Below, one piece after another: positions 1 to 9,373 of a stretch of 64,000 bases of DNA; the first letter of the stretch is position 1, and every line of letters begins with the position of its first letter. The notes beneath the pieces were generated by a model. The model had not been told where the DNA came from. It saw only the letters and a list, made by a program, of their open reading frames with translations, and did not search any database. Origin of the DNA: Methanobacterium sp. SMA-27 (GTDB lineage: Archaea; Methanobacteriota; Methanobacteria; Methanobacteriales; Methanobacteriaceae); assembly GCF_000744455.1 (NCBI RefSeq), contig NZ_JQLY01000001.1, forward strand, positions 496,001 to 560,000. Reading direction: 5' to 3'. A program made the position numbers and the translations under genes.

Positions 1-1
1 G

Positions 2-985
2 GATTTATCTTATAATGAAATTGATAGTGTCAAAACAATGGTAATAAATGGTACCTCAATTAGCACGGCTATAGATCAGATAGTTATTGATGGAGAAATT
101 AAAAAAAATGATTCAAATAAATTAAATAAAGAATCAAAAGATATAATAACTTATGGAAACTCTGAATCTGAGAGGGATATCCAGTTAGATGAAGGAAAAT
201 TAGATGGAAAGCTTTCAAATGATCCAAACAGGATAATTAATTCGAATCTAAATGATAATGCTTCGATTTCTAAATTGAATAATAAATTAAAATCTCAACA
301 GAAATATATCAAAAATTTAAAGTTGAAAAATACCCTACTTGAAGATGAAATTATTGAGAATCAATCTGAAATCTCAAAACTCCGATCAAAAATCAACAAA
401 CTCCACAGGGAATATACAAAAAAAATTCTACAGAAGAAAGAACTATCATCAAAAATAGCTATGATAAAAAGACTCCAAGAACAGAATTCTAATGAAAAAG
501 CCAAAAGAATCGAACTTGAGAAAAAATTGGAATCAAGAAAAGATATTAGTGCACTGGAACTATCTGAAAATGTAGTACCTGTGAAGATCATAGAATCTTT
601 TACTAAGGAGGGGATAAGAGAAGCTTTTGATCGTTGGAAAATTAAAAGGGATGATGTTGTCCTGCTTAAAAATTCGGAAGGCGGCGGATCACAAACTGCT
701 TTGATGATTGTGCAGCTTGATGTTAAAGCAGTTATAACAATGGATAAAATTTCTGATCCTGCAGAAAATATATTCAAAAAAAATTTGATTCCATTGATTC
801 CAGCTAGTGATCTTAAAATCAATTCCATGAATGGATTTGCTACAATAAATTCTAAATCCCTAAAAAGGGAGATAGATAAATGGAACGAAAATGTAAGGGA
901 CCAGAGGAAAACTGAGGATGAAAAAAAATTAATGAATCTTGTTGAGGAGTATCGGGCCCAGAGAAGGAGATCATCTGATCAATAA
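2..985 (+). CDS. COG2433-type RNase H-fold/coiled-coil protein, C-terminal part (5' end outside window)
   Basis: The frame is open to the left edge, so the ATG at 38 is probably internal and the gene starts upstream of the window. A long charged coiled coil (about residues 70-170 from that ATG) is followed by a compact domain containing DDVVLLKNSEGGGSQTA, AVITMDKISDPAE and LIPLIPASDL. This is the arrangement I recall for the C-terminus of archaeal COG2433/DUF460 proteins, whose N-terminus is a predicted RuvC/YqgF-like RNase H fold. That nuclease domain is not visible here. The tail is basic and charged. The cellular role of the family is unknown. The family call is moderately sure; the partial status is clear from the open frame. 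Confidence 0.6.
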   Translation, partial: DLSYNEIDSVKTMVINGTSISTAIDQIVIDGEIKKNDSNKLNKESKDIITYGNSESERDIQLDEGKLDGKLSNDPNRIINSNLNDNASISKLNNKLKSQQKYIKNLKLKNTLLEDEIIENQSEISKLRSKINKLHREYTKKILQKKELSSKIAMIKRLQEQNSNEKAKRIELEKKLESRKDISALELSENVVPVKIIESFTKEGIREAFDRWKIKRDDVVLLKNSEGGGSQTALMIVQLDVKAVITMDKISDPAENIFKKNLIPLIPASDLKINSMNGFATINSKSLKREIDKWNENVRDQRKTEDEKKLMNLVEEYRAQRRRSSDQ

Positions 986-1093
986 TTTGAATTTAAAATA
1001 AATTTAAAAGATAGAATACTAATATTATTAATATTAAAAAAATCAACATCCAAATAGAATTAACTAGATTTAAAATAATAAGGATTATCAAAT

Positions 1094-2410
1094 ATGAAAA
1101 TTGTTACTATAGTAGGCACCAGACCTGAAATAATTAAAATGGCTCCAGTATTGGCTCAAATGGAAAAGAATAATATTGATAATATTTTAATCAATACAGG
1201 GCAACACTACGATTATGAGATGTCGCAACAATTTTTTTTAGATTTAGAACTCAAGAAACCAGAATACAATATTGAAGTTGGTTCAAATTCTCATGGTAAA
1301 CAAACTGCTGCAATGATTGAAAAAATTGAAGATATTTTAGAGATTGAAAAACCAGATATAGTACTTGTTCAAGGAGATACCAATGCAGTGCTTGCAGGTG
1401 CCATTACAGCATCCAAGATGCATATACCAGTAGGCCATGTGGAAGCAGGGTTAAGATCATATGATAAAACCATGCCTGAAGAGATAAACAGACAGATAGC
1501 AGATGTTTGTTCAGCAATGTTCTTTGTACCAACAGAAGAATCAGCTATCAACTTGCTATTTGAAAATATTGATCCACATAAAATTTTCATTACAGGAAAT
1601 ACAATAGTTGATGCTTGTATTAGACATCTGAAAATTGCTGAAAGAAAATCTAACATACTATCCAAACTGGGAATAACAGGAGATTTATTAACTCTTACAA
1701 TGCACAGAGCAGAGAATGTGGATGATCCAGAAAGACTCAAAAATATTGTAGATGCACTTTTGCATTTAAAAAACATTACAGTGATTTTCCCTGTACATCC
1801 AAGAACTTTAAAGAATCTAAAAAAATTTAGATTATACAACAAACTCGAAAGTGTTTCCCATATCAAACTCATTAAACCCATCGGATACTTGGACTTTCTG
1901 TTACTTCTCTCAAAGTCCAAAATAGTAATAACAGACTCTGGAGGATTACAGGAAGAGGCTATAACACTCAATGTGCCATGTATAACCTTAAGATACAATA
2001 CTGAGCGTCCAGAAACAGTAACGGCTGGCGGGAACATATTAGTTGGTGCAGAAAAAGAAAAAATATTGGATGCATTCAATAAAATATGTAATGACCTTGG
2101 AATCTACAATAAAATGAAGAATGCTAAAAACCCATTTGGTGACGGTAACTCTTCGGATAATATTTTAAAATCAATATTAGTTGCTAAAAAATCAGATAAA
2201 TTAAAAATTAGTATTCCAGAAAAAATAGTAGATTATGATGGTAGGGAACTTTTAAAGATTGATAACGACATATCTGTATCTCAATATGAAGAAAATAATC
2301 CTGGTTCAAAAATTTGTATGGTATTTGCAGATAATAATCCAGGATTTCCTCATTCTGAACTCAATTTGAAAAATAAAGTAATAATTGTAAACAAATTCAG
2401 GATTGAATGA
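1094..2410 (+). CDS. wecB: UDP-N-acetylglucosamine 2-epimerase (non-hydrolysing) with C-terminal extension
   Basis: This enzyme interconverts UDP-GlcNAc and UDP-ManNAc for surface polysaccharide or glycan synthesis in the cytoplasm. Family landmarks appear in order: [12 protein letters not shown] at the N-terminus, [38 protein letters not shown] and [10 protein letters not shown] followed by [10 protein letters not shown], which form the nucleotide-sugar site of the two-lobed GT-B-like fold. The start has an AAGGAT ribosome site just upstream. At 438 aa it is longer than the usual 360-380; the last 70 or so residues, after [12 protein letters not shown], are an extension I do not recognise. 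It precedes the methanofuran genes but is separated by about 120 bp, so it is probably its own unit. Confidence 0.88.
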   Translation: MKIVTIVGTRPEIIKMAPVLAQMEKNNIDNILINTGQHYDYEMSQQFFLDLELKKPEYNIEVGSNSHGKQTAAMIEKIEDILEIEKPDIVLVQGDTNAVLAGAITASKMHIPVGHVEAGLRSYDKTMPEEINRQIADVCSAMFFVPTEESAINLLFENIDPHKIFITGNTIVDACIRHLKIAERKSNILSKLGITGDLLTLTMHRAENVDDPERLKNIVDALLHLKNITVIFPVHPRTLKNLKKFRLYNKLESVSHIKLIKPIGYLDFLLLLSKSKIVITDSGGLQEEAITLNVPCITLRYNTERPETVTAGGNILVGAEKEKILDAFNKICNDLGIYNKMKNAKNPFGDGNSSDNILKSILVAKKSDKLKISIPEKIVDYDGRELLKIDNDISVSQYEENNPGSKICMVFADNNPGFPHSELNLKNKVIIVNKFRIE

Positions 2411-2532
2411 TAATTAATTGTTTATTTGCAATTAACCAAAATATTTATATACAAAAGTTTATCTTATTCCTATCCCAATGAAGAACAAAAGAATAAATGG
2501 AAATTTAATTATCTTTATTGGAGAATGAATCA

Positions 2533-3576
2533 ATGAAAATACTTGTTTTTGAATTTGCCACATTAAACAAACTAGAAGATTCATCCATTACAGCTGAAGG
2601 CAGTGCAATGCTTCAAGCGCTTCTCGAAGATCTTGATGAATTTAAAACATATAACCTGATTCCAAATGGATCTGAAGCCATTAAATCCTTCAAATCCAAG
2701 TCAATCTCTATTACTGGAGATTTAAAGGACTGGATTCGTAGTAATATTAAACAATTCGATGCATGTATACCAATAGCACCTGAAGAAAATAATTTACTTT
2801 ACGATCTCACACGAATCATTGAAGAACAGGATGTTGAAGTTATTGGTTCCAAGTCAGATGCTGTTAAGAAAACAACGAATAAATGTGATACGTACAATGC
2901 ATTGAAGAATAAAGTTTCCATCATAAAAACTGAAAAGGTTTACTTCGAGGACAGCATTAAAAAATTCAAAGAACAAATAGATAAATTCAATACAGGTTCA
3001 GATAAACAATCTAAAGTATTAAAACCAGCTGATGGTGTTTCATGTTCTGGTGTAAATGTTATAAATTCCTTCAATGAATTTATAGCAGCAAAAGATCAAA
3101 TAAAGATGCACACTCAACTTCCCTATTTTATTTTGCAGGATTATATCTCCGGAGTTAATGTAAGCGTCAGTTTGTTAAGTAATGGTGAAACTGCTATTCC
3201 GTTGAGCTTAAATCTTCAGGATGTAAGTTTGGAATCTGGTGAAATTAAATACCATGGTGGAAAGGTACCTTTTGAACATAGGCTATCAGATATTGTCATG
3301 GAAACTGCAAAAAATGCAGTTGAATCGATTGATGGTCTTAGAGGTTATGTTGGTGTCGACATGATACTTGATGATGAAAAGAATAATGTATATGTTGTTG
3401 AGATTAACTCTAGAGTTACAACTCCATATGTTGCACTTAGAAAGTTATTAAACTTCAACTTAGGTGAGGCTATAATAAATTCTGTTCATGGAGAACTTCC
3501 TACTGAAATTGAGTTAAATGGACAAGTACACTTTTATAAGGAGGGTAAAACCCTCAGGGTTAGTGTTTTAAAATGA
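2533..3576 (+). CDS. mfnD: Tyramine--L-glutamate ligase (ATP-grasp), methanofuran biosynthesis
   Basis: An ATP-grasp enzyme of the MfnD type, which forms gamma-glutamyltyramine from tyramine and glutamate with ATP. ATP-grasp features are visible: [11 protein letters not shown] in the nucleotide loop, a central [10 protein letters not shown] strand, and the metal-binding [14 protein letters not shown] near the C-terminus. A TTG lies at 2518, but GGAGAATGA follows it and the ATG at 2533 gives the conserved N-terminus [13 protein letters not shown], so that start is preferred. Its stop overlaps the start of the next gene by four bases (ATGA), so the two are translationally coupled. The partner is MfnF, which strengthens the methanofuran assignment over a generic ATP-grasp label. 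Confidence 0.85.
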   Translation: MKILVFEFATLNKLEDSSITAEGSAMLQALLEDLDEFKTYNLIPNGSEAIKSFKSKSISITGDLKDWIRSNIKQFDACIPIAPEENNLLYDLTRIIEEQDVEVIGSKSDAVKKTTNKCDTYNALKNKVSIIKTEKVYFEDSIKKFKEQIDKFNTGSDKQSKVLKPADGVSCSGVNVINSFNEFIAAKDQIKMHTQLPYFILQDYISGVNVSVSLLSNGETAIPLSLNLQDVSLESGEIKYHGGKVPFEHRLSDIVMETAKNAVESIDGLRGYVGVDMILDDEKNNVYVVEINSRVTTPYVALRKLLNFNLGEAIINSVHGELPTEIELNGQVHFYKEGKTLRVSVLK

Positions 3577-4592
3577 AAATTGCAGGATTTGATATTGGAG
3601 GGGCAAATACCGATATTGCCATTGTTGATTTTGATGAATCTGGTAATATTATCTCCATAGAAACAGATTTTATGTATTTACCAATGTGGATGAAGAAGGA
3701 CGAGCTAAAAGAAGCTTTGGATGATCTCATAGGGGACAATGAAATTAATGCAGTTGGAGTATCCATGACAGCTGAACTAGTTGATGCATACAAAACAAAA
3801 AAAGAAGGAGTTCTGGATATTGCACAGAAATCAGTTGATACATTCAATGTTCCAGTTGGTTTTGTAGGACTCAACGGAATAATAGAAATGTCAAATGTTA
3901 TTAAAGATCCAATGAAAGTTGCAGCAGCCAACTGGATTGCAACAGCAACTCTTGCAGCTAAAATTGATCCAGACTGTATATTAATAGATACTGGAAGTAC
4001 CACAACAGATATAATACCAATTAAACACGGTCAAGAACATGCAACGGGAAGATCGGATCTGGAAAGACTGAAAACTGGGGAACTGGTTTATAGCGGAACT
4101 TTACGAACAAATGTAGCTGCTCTGGTTGAAAAAGTCCCCCTTGATGGAACAATGATAAGGGTGGCATCTGAACTATTTGCAATAACTGCAGATGTCCAAA
4201 TGGTACTTGGAAATATTACTGAATATGAATATTCGTGCAGTACCATGGATGGAGCCGGAAAATCCATTAAAGAGTCTATGCGAAGAATTTCAAGAGTTGT
4301 GTGTGGTGATTTAGATATCCTGAAATTCGATGAAATAATGGCTATTGCTGAATATATATACTCTGTACAGATTAATAGGATTTCTGAAGCATTATTGGAA
4401 GTATCAAAACAAAATAACCTTTCAAATGTTGTAACAACAGGTCTTGGAATGGATATTATCGGGGCGAAGGCATGTGAAAAAGCAGGGCTCAAACACACTG
4501 GAATGGATAAAATACTAAAAAAGGAAGATTGTGTAGTTGCCCCGGCAGTGGGAACCGCAATATTAATGGAACAGTATATAAACAAAGCATAA
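3573..4592 (+). CDS. mfnF: MfnF-type methanofuran-core synthase (hydantoinase/ASKHA-like fold)
   Basis: It matches the family formerly called probable H4MPT-linked C1 transfer pathway protein, later assigned as MfnF, which couples the furan diphosphate to gamma-glutamyltyramine. Visible landmarks are the N-terminal phosphate-binding motif [45 protein letters not shown] (a second nucleotide-type loop) and [13 protein letters not shown]. Its length of 339 aa is normal. The start ATG overlaps the mfnD stop, giving a two-gene operon. The function is established for the family in Methanocaldococcus; here it is inferred from motifs and from the coupled mfnD. Confidence 0.85.
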   Translation: MKIAGFDIGGANTDIAIVDFDESGNIISIETDFMYLPMWMKKDELKEALDDLIGDNEINAVGVSMTAELVDAYKTKKEGVLDIAQKSVDTFNVPVGFVGLNGIIEMSNVIKDPMKVAAANWIATATLAAKIDPDCILIDTGSTTTDIIPIKHGQEHATGRSDLERLKTGELVYSGTLRTNVAALVEKVPLDGTMIRVASELFAITADVQMVLGNITEYEYSCSTMDGAGKSIKESMRRISRVVCGDLDILKFDEIMAIAEYIYSVQINRISEALLEVSKQNNLSNVVTTGLGMDIIGAKACEKAGLKHTGMDKILKKEDCVVAPAVGTAILMEQYINKA

Positions 4593-4629
4593 TCCAATTA
4601 CAATTCAAATTTTACATGAAACGATTAAA

Positions 4630-5316
4630 ATGAATCTTAAAAAAAGATATTTTCTGGTAATAATACTCTTATTAATTGTTGGAGTTATTATATTTGTTAA
4701 TTTAAGTTCACATTCCTCGATTGGTTCAGATAGTAAAGGTTATGTAACTAAGGATGTTTACTCGCATTATGGTCAATCTAATACTAAAATTGCAGTGATA
4801 ACAGGTATGCATCCACGAGAGACATTATCATCCACTGTAGTTCCATATGTTATTAAGTTCTATGCATTAACCCACAATGTGGAGATCACCAACTACCAAG
4901 TTGCTGTACAGGATAATCCTACAGATTTTGATATTGGACGTGCAAATGGCCAAGCTTTAGTTGCAAAGTACATTACACCGGACATTAAGCAATCCAATGA
5001 AAGTCTAGTAATCATATGTCATGACCATGAACAGGGATATGGTGATGGATTTTACATTGCAACTCCTAGTATGGATTCTAAATCTGTTACCTTTGGAACT
5101 GCAGTTCACTCATTGCTGACAAATTTCAACTACTACCAAAGATCAACAGATGAAAAGGCTCAAAGTTCATCAATAAATCAGGTTGATATACCGATAGCAT
5201 CTACAGGAGCGGGAGTTTTTGTATATGAAATTCCTGAATGGTATGGTTATTGGGACGCATTTTGGAATACATACTCCCTTTTAGACACATCTGTAAAGGT
5301 AATTCAGAGCAAATAA
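4630..5316 (+). CDS. Membrane-anchored extracellular protein with zinc-carboxypeptidase-like motif
   Basis: Residues 5-25 form one hydrophobic segment after a basic start (MNLKKRYF), so the protein is an N-terminally anchored or secreted product. The following domain contains ITGMHPRETLSS, whose HPRE resembles the HxxE zinc site of M14 carboxypeptidases and succinylglutamate desuccinylases, and later VIICHDHEQGYGDGF, which could give a third histidine ligand. A glutamate-rich C-terminal part (VYEIPEWYGYWDAFW) might hold the general base. No clear ribosome site precedes the ATG. The peptidase idea is inference; the gene may be an uncharacterised Methanobacteriales cell-envelope protein. It follows mfnF by 37 bp on the same strand. 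Confidence 0.55.
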   Translation: MNLKKRYFLVIILLLIVGVIIFVNLSSHSSIGSDSKGYVTKDVYSHYGQSNTKIAVITGMHPRETLSSTVVPYVIKFYALTHNVEITNYQVAVQDNPTDFDIGRANGQALVAKYITPDIKQSNESLVIICHDHEQGYGDGFYIATPSMDSKSVTFGTAVHSLLTNFNYYQRSTDEKAQSSSINQVDIPIASTGAGVFVYEIPEWYGYWDAFWNTYSLLDTSVKVIQSK

Positions 5317-5543
5317 TATTTGCAATTGATTTGCTTTTATTATTTTGAATCAAAAAAAGGAAAAAAATAAAGTTAATAAAAATATATTACCCGACAATTC
5401 TTTTTAAAATAATAAATATTATAATAATATTCATTTATTCAATTGAAAATTGAAAGTATGTGGTTATTTGAGAACAACTCGTTATAATTTTTATTATAAT
5501 TAAAATCATTATAAGAATTTAATAATTTTTATCAATATTTTTA

Positions 5544-6062
5544 TCAGTACCATACATTTTTCAAGCCCAAAAGATAGGCAATTATGTTAGCTCCAAGATG
5601 TAAAAATACACTGATCACCAATATAATAACAATCATTTCAAATGGTATAGGTATTATTAAGGATGCAAATACTAATGCTCCTACAACAAAGTCGAGTTGG
5701 TCTAAAATTGGGGCCGGTTTCCCTCTTTGAAGTTTTAAACGTCGTTTAATGAAACTTCCACAAGCATCACCTATTAACGCTCCTCCACCAAGACAAAGTC
5801 CTAATAAAATTCCTTGTATTACATTTCCAGTTATTATCCCTTGAATAAGTCCTACAGTGGTTCCAATTAATGTTCCAATTAATGTTCCTCTCCATGTTAC
5901 TCCATCACCAAGTATTCTTCGACCGTCACGAAATTCATGATTAAAATCCAGCGGTTTTCCACCGCCAAATGCTAAAGCTGTAACGTTGGCAAGGTACGCT
6001 GGTAACATAAAGTATATAGCATATGCTGATAAATTTATTACACTGACTACACTTGAGTCCAT
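5544..6062 (-). CDS. carS: CDP-archaeol synthase (CDP-2,3-bis-O-geranylgeranyl-sn-glycerol synthase)
   Basis: An integral membrane enzyme that activates unsaturated archaeol with CTP, giving the precursor for all polar archaeal lipids. The recognisable stretch is MLPAYLANVTALAFGGGKP, then FRDGRRILGDGVTWRG with its basic and acidic residues, followed by GLCLGGGALIGDACGSFIKRR and LDQLDFVVGALVF. There are four to five hydrophobic segments in 172 aa, the usual size. The start has a GGAGGT ribosome site six bases upstream. It is divergent from a tetraether-synthase-type gene that begins about 70 bp away, so two lipid genes share one control region. Confidence 0.9.
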   Translation of the reverse strand: MDSSVVSVINLSAYAIYFMLPAYLANVTALAFGGGKPLDFNHEFRDGRRILGDGVTWRGTLIGTLIGTTVGLIQGIITGNVIQGILLGLCLGGGALIGDACGSFIKRRLKLQRGKPAPILDQLDFVVGALVFASLIIPIPFEMIVIILVISVFLHLGANIIAYLLGLKNVWY

Positions 6063-6129
6063 AGTTTACCTCCAATTTAAAACAAGATAATAATTATGTT
6101 AGCTACTAAATAACGTTATGGGTGAGATA

Positions 6130-7617
6130 ATGGTTATAAAAAATACCAAGAGTCTGTGTCCAGAATGTCTTACAGTATTAGATGCTGAAGTATATGAGGA
6201 CAACGACAAAATAATGATAAAGAAAACGTGCAAAGAGCACGGTGAATTTAATAATACATACTGGAGCAGTTCAGATATTTATAAAAAAGCAAAAAAATAT
6301 GGAAAAGTCGGTATGGGGATTGAAAATCCTCAGACAATTGCTGATTCTGAATGCCCTCAAAACTGTGGGTTATGTGACGAACACGAGAGTCACACTGTTC
6401 TAGGATTGATTGATGTTACCAATCGATGTAACTTGAAGTGCCCAGTTTGTTTTGCAAATGCAGCTGTTTCAAAAACATTATATGAGCCGTCTTATGAAGA
6501 AATAAGAACAATGCTTCAAAATTTAAGGAATAACAAACCAGTTCAAACTCCTGCAATTCAATATGCTGGTGGTGAGCCGACAGTTCGTAAAGACATTGTA
6601 GAATTAATAAAACTTGCTAAGGAAGAAGGATTTAGGCACACACAAATAGCCACAAATGGTATGAGACTTGCCAGACTTCCTTCACTTGCAGTAGATCTTA
6701 AGGAAGCAGGATTAAATACGGTTTACCTTCAATTTGATGGAATAACAGAGGAACCCTACCTCAAATTAAGAAATAGAAATATGTTAGATATCAAGCTTAC
6801 AGCAATTGAAAACTGTCGTAAAGCCAATCTGGGAATCGTATTAGTGCCAACAATTTTGAAAGGCGTTAATCACGACCAAATTGGGGATATACTTCGTTTT
6901 GCAGCTAAGAATATCGATATTGTTAGGGGTGTAAACTTCCAGCCAGTATCATTTGCAGGTAGAACCCCAGCAGAAGAGGTTGAAGCTCAACGTGTAACAG
7001 TACCTGACTTTGAGAGAATGGTGGAAGAACAAACAGATGCTCAGATAAAAGTAGAAGACTTTTATCCTGCAAGCTGTGTTACACCGGTTTCAGAGTTTAT
7101 TGAGGCTATAGATGGGAAGGATGCTCAGGTTACATTTACTTGCCATCCACACTGTGGTACTGCTACCTATGTTTTTGTTGATGATAGTGGAATGATTCCA
7201 ATTACTCAGTTTATTGATGTTGATAGGTTTTTTAATCTTTTAAGTAACAGTACCGAAAATATGGAAGAAGGTGGATTGGTTGCAAAGGCTAAGATTGTTG
7301 CTAGGGCTACTGTTGCGCTTCCAAAAACAGTTGACATGTCAAAATCACCAGATTCCATTGATCTAAGAAGTATACTCACAGCAGTTTTCAGAGATAGATC
7401 ATACAAATCTCTTGGAGATTTCCATCATAAAACTCTCCTTGTATCGTGCATGCACTTCATGGATCCATTTAATTTCGACCAAGATAGGGTTAGAAGATGT
7501 GTTATTCATTATGCTGTACCTGATGGTAGGATAATTCCTTTCTGTTCAATGAATGCAATATACAGAAAAGATATCGAGAAGAAATTTTCTAAACCTTTTA
7601 AACCAGTATCTAAATAA
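6130..7617 (+). CDS. tes: Radical SAM tetraether lipid synthase family (MJ0619 type)
   Basis: A radical SAM enzyme of the family proposed first as a methanopterin methylase and later shown to join archaeol chains into tetraethers. N-terminal cysteines (CPECL, then CKEHGEF and CPQNCGLCDEH) precede the SAM cluster motif in DVTNRCNLKCPVCFANA. A glycine motif follows in IQYAGGEPTVRKD, and a cysteine-rich C-terminal part (FTCHPHCGTATYVF) could hold additional clusters. An ATG at 6118 exists, but GGTGAG lies between it and the ATG at 6130, so the latter is preferred. The neighbouring carS supports the lipid role rather than the pterin role; this is inference from context. Confidence 0.8.
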   Translation: MVIKNTKSLCPECLTVLDAEVYEDNDKIMIKKTCKEHGEFNNTYWSSSDIYKKAKKYGKVGMGIENPQTIADSECPQNCGLCDEHESHTVLGLIDVTNRCNLKCPVCFANAAVSKTLYEPSYEEIRTMLQNLRNNKPVQTPAIQYAGGEPTVRKDIVELIKLAKEEGFRHTQIATNGMRLARLPSLAVDLKEAGLNTVYLQFDGITEEPYLKLRNRNMLDIKLTAIENCRKANLGIVLVPTILKGVNHDQIGDILRFAAKNIDIVRGVNFQPVSFAGRTPAEEVEAQRVTVPDFERMVEEQTDAQIKVEDFYPASCVTPVSEFIEAIDGKDAQVTFTCHPHCGTATYVFVDDSGMIPITQFIDVDRFFNLLSNSTENMEEGGLVAKAKIVARATVALPKTVDMSKSPDSIDLRSILTAVFRDRSYKSLGDFHHKTLLVSCMHFMDPFNFDQDRVRRCVIHYAVPDGRIIPFCSMNAIYRKDIEKKFSKPFKPVSK

Positions 7618-7645
7618 TTTAATTACAAAATTTTTGGTTGTTTAA

Positions 7646-8638
7646 TTGATAATTGAAACTCCATCCCGGCTCCACTTAACCCTAATAGATCTTAACGGTA
7701 TCTATGGTAGGATAGACGGTGGAGTAGGAATCACTATAGAAAAACCATGCCTCAATCTTGAAGCTGAACCAACAGATGATGGAATTGAAGTGTTATTTTC
7801 TAAATCTAGTAATAAGACCTCAGATATAATTGAGGATTATACACTAAAAATTCAACAATCAACACTTAAGATTATGAATGCACTTGAAATTGAAGGTGGA
7901 TACAAATTTACAATAGATGAAGCATATCCTCCCCATTCAGGTTTGGGTTCAGGTACTCAATTATCCCTTGCTGCTGCTAAACTTGTTTCCAAGATGAATA
8001 ATAAGGATATAAAGGCTTTCGATCTGGCTAAAATTGTAGGAAGAGGGGGCACATCAGGGATAGGTGTGGAATCATTTGAAAATGGTGGTTTCATAGTAGA
8101 TGGCGGTCATGAAAGTGTTGAAAAACCTAGTTTCCTTCCATCATCTGCTTCTAATGCTTCGCCGCCTCCAATAATAGCAAGGTATGATTTTCCAATGGAT
8201 TGGAAAATAATTCTTGTGATACCCGATGTGGAGAGAGGTGTTTCAGGTGCAAAGGAAATAGATGCATTTAAAAACCATTGTCCAATACAATTGCATGAAG
8301 TTGAAAAATTATCCCATCTACTTTTAATGAAACTTATGCCTTCAGTTTTAGAATCTGACTTGGATTCATTTGGAAAATCTATAAATAATATACAGGATAT
8401 AGGCTTTAAGAAAATCGAAAATAAACTCCAAAATCCATGTATTGGTCAAATAATGAAGAATTTAAGGGATGCCGGTGCTGCAGGAGCAGGTATGAGTAGT
8501 TTTGGTCCAACTGTTTATGCAGTTACAGATACAAATGAACAAGATATAGTAAGTGCAGCAAATGATGCAATTGAAAATGTTGGTGGAGAAATTATCAATA
8601 CTCGTGCAAGGAATAAGGGTGCAAAACTAATTGAATAA
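7646..8638 (+). CDS. mptG: Beta-ribofuranosylaminobenzene 5'-phosphate synthase (methanopterin pathway)
   Basis: A GHMP-kinase-fold enzyme that condenses 4-hydroxybenzoate or 4-aminobenzoate with PRPP as an early committed step to tetrahydromethanopterin. The opening IIETPSRLHLTLIDLNG and GRIDGGVGITI are characteristic, and the GHMP phosphate loop is PPHSGLGSGTQLSLAAAK near residue 95. A glycine-rich C-terminal motif reads DAGAAGAGMSSFGPTVYAV. The reading frame begins with TTG at 7646, which gives the expected N-terminus; no better ATG exists, and only a weak GGTTG precedes it. It lies 28 bp after the tes-like gene on the same strand and 20 bp before hacB. Confidence 0.87.
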   Translation: MIIETPSRLHLTLIDLNGIYGRIDGGVGITIEKPCLNLEAEPTDDGIEVLFSKSSNKTSDIIEDYTLKIQQSTLKIMNALEIEGGYKFTIDEAYPPHSGLGSGTQLSLAAAKLVSKMNNKDIKAFDLAKIVGRGGTSGIGVESFENGGFIVDGGHESVEKPSFLPSSASNASPPPIIARYDFPMDWKIILVIPDVERGVSGAKEIDAFKNHCPIQLHEVEKLSHLLLMKLMPSVLESDLDSFGKSINNIQDIGFKKIENKLQNPCIGQIMKNLRDAGAAGAGMSSFGPTVYAVTDTNEQDIVSAANDAIENVGGEIINTRARNKGAKLIE

Positions 8639-8658
8639 ATTTTATGAAGGGATATGTC

Positions 8659-9147
8659 ATGGAAAAGATAGAAGGGAAGGTTTGGAAATTTAGGGATAGT
8701 ATTGATACAGATGTTATAATTGCTGGCAGATATCTTAGAACATTCAGTCTTGATGATCTTGCATCGCATGTAATGGAAGCAGAAGATCCTGAATTTGCAG
8801 AAAAGGTTCAAAGAGGAGATATAATTGTTGCTGGTTGGAATTTTGGATGTGGATCGTCAAGGGAACAGGCTCCTGTTGCCCTTAAACATGCAGGTATATC
8901 CGCAATAATTGCAAAATCTTTTGCAAGGATATTTTATCGAAATGCAATAAATATAGGGCTTCCTGTAATAACAGCCGATGTTGAAGCAGAAAGTGAAGAT
9001 ATTATGTGTATAGACCTTGAAAATGGGATAATATTGAATAAGACCTCTGGTAAAGAATTTATAATAAAACCTTTTGATCAATTTATGCTGGACATCTTGA
9101 ACAACGGAGGACTTGTAAAACATTACCTTAAAGCTAACGAAGAATAA
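8659..9147 (+). CDS. hacB: Homoaconitase small subunit (coenzyme B pathway), LeuD family
   Basis: Small swivel subunit of an aconitase-type hydro-lyase, working with a large Fe-S subunit encoded elsewhere. DTDVIIAGRYLRTF carries the YLRT substrate loop, which in methanogens distinguishes homoaconitase from isopropylmalate isomerase (YLVY or similar). Also visible are GWNFGCGSSREQAP, IAKSFARIFYRNAINIGLP, and a normal length of 162 aa. An ATG at 8644 is in frame, but AAGGGA at 8647-8652 is well spaced for the ATG at 8659. The expected role is chain elongation to 2-oxosuberate for coenzyme B. Specificity is inferred from the loop. Confidence 0.82.
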   Translation: MEKIEGKVWKFRDSIDTDVIIAGRYLRTFSLDDLASHVMEAEDPEFAEKVQRGDIIVAGWNFGCGSSREQAPVALKHAGISAIIAKSFARIFYRNAINIGLPVITADVEAESEDIMCIDLENGIILNKTSGKEFIIKPFDQFMLDILNNGGLVKHYLKANEE

Positions 9148-9373
9148 TTAATTAATATTCATATTTATAATTAGTTTATTTACAAATATTTTCTGAGTTT
9201 GGAAATAAGATAAATCAAAAAAATTAGACTATTTTTATGGAAATTTTTATTTTTTTTGTAAAGTTTTTAGTTTAATGAAATTAATATGGGAGTTATTACA
9301 TATCATATTCATATGTAAAATTTAATTAATAATAATATATTTTAAATTTATTCAAATTTTGAGGAAGTAGAAA

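Noticed and set aside
6118..6129. Upstream ATG of the tetraether-synthase-type gene
   Set aside because: The ribosome site GGTGAG lies after it and fits the ATG at 6130.
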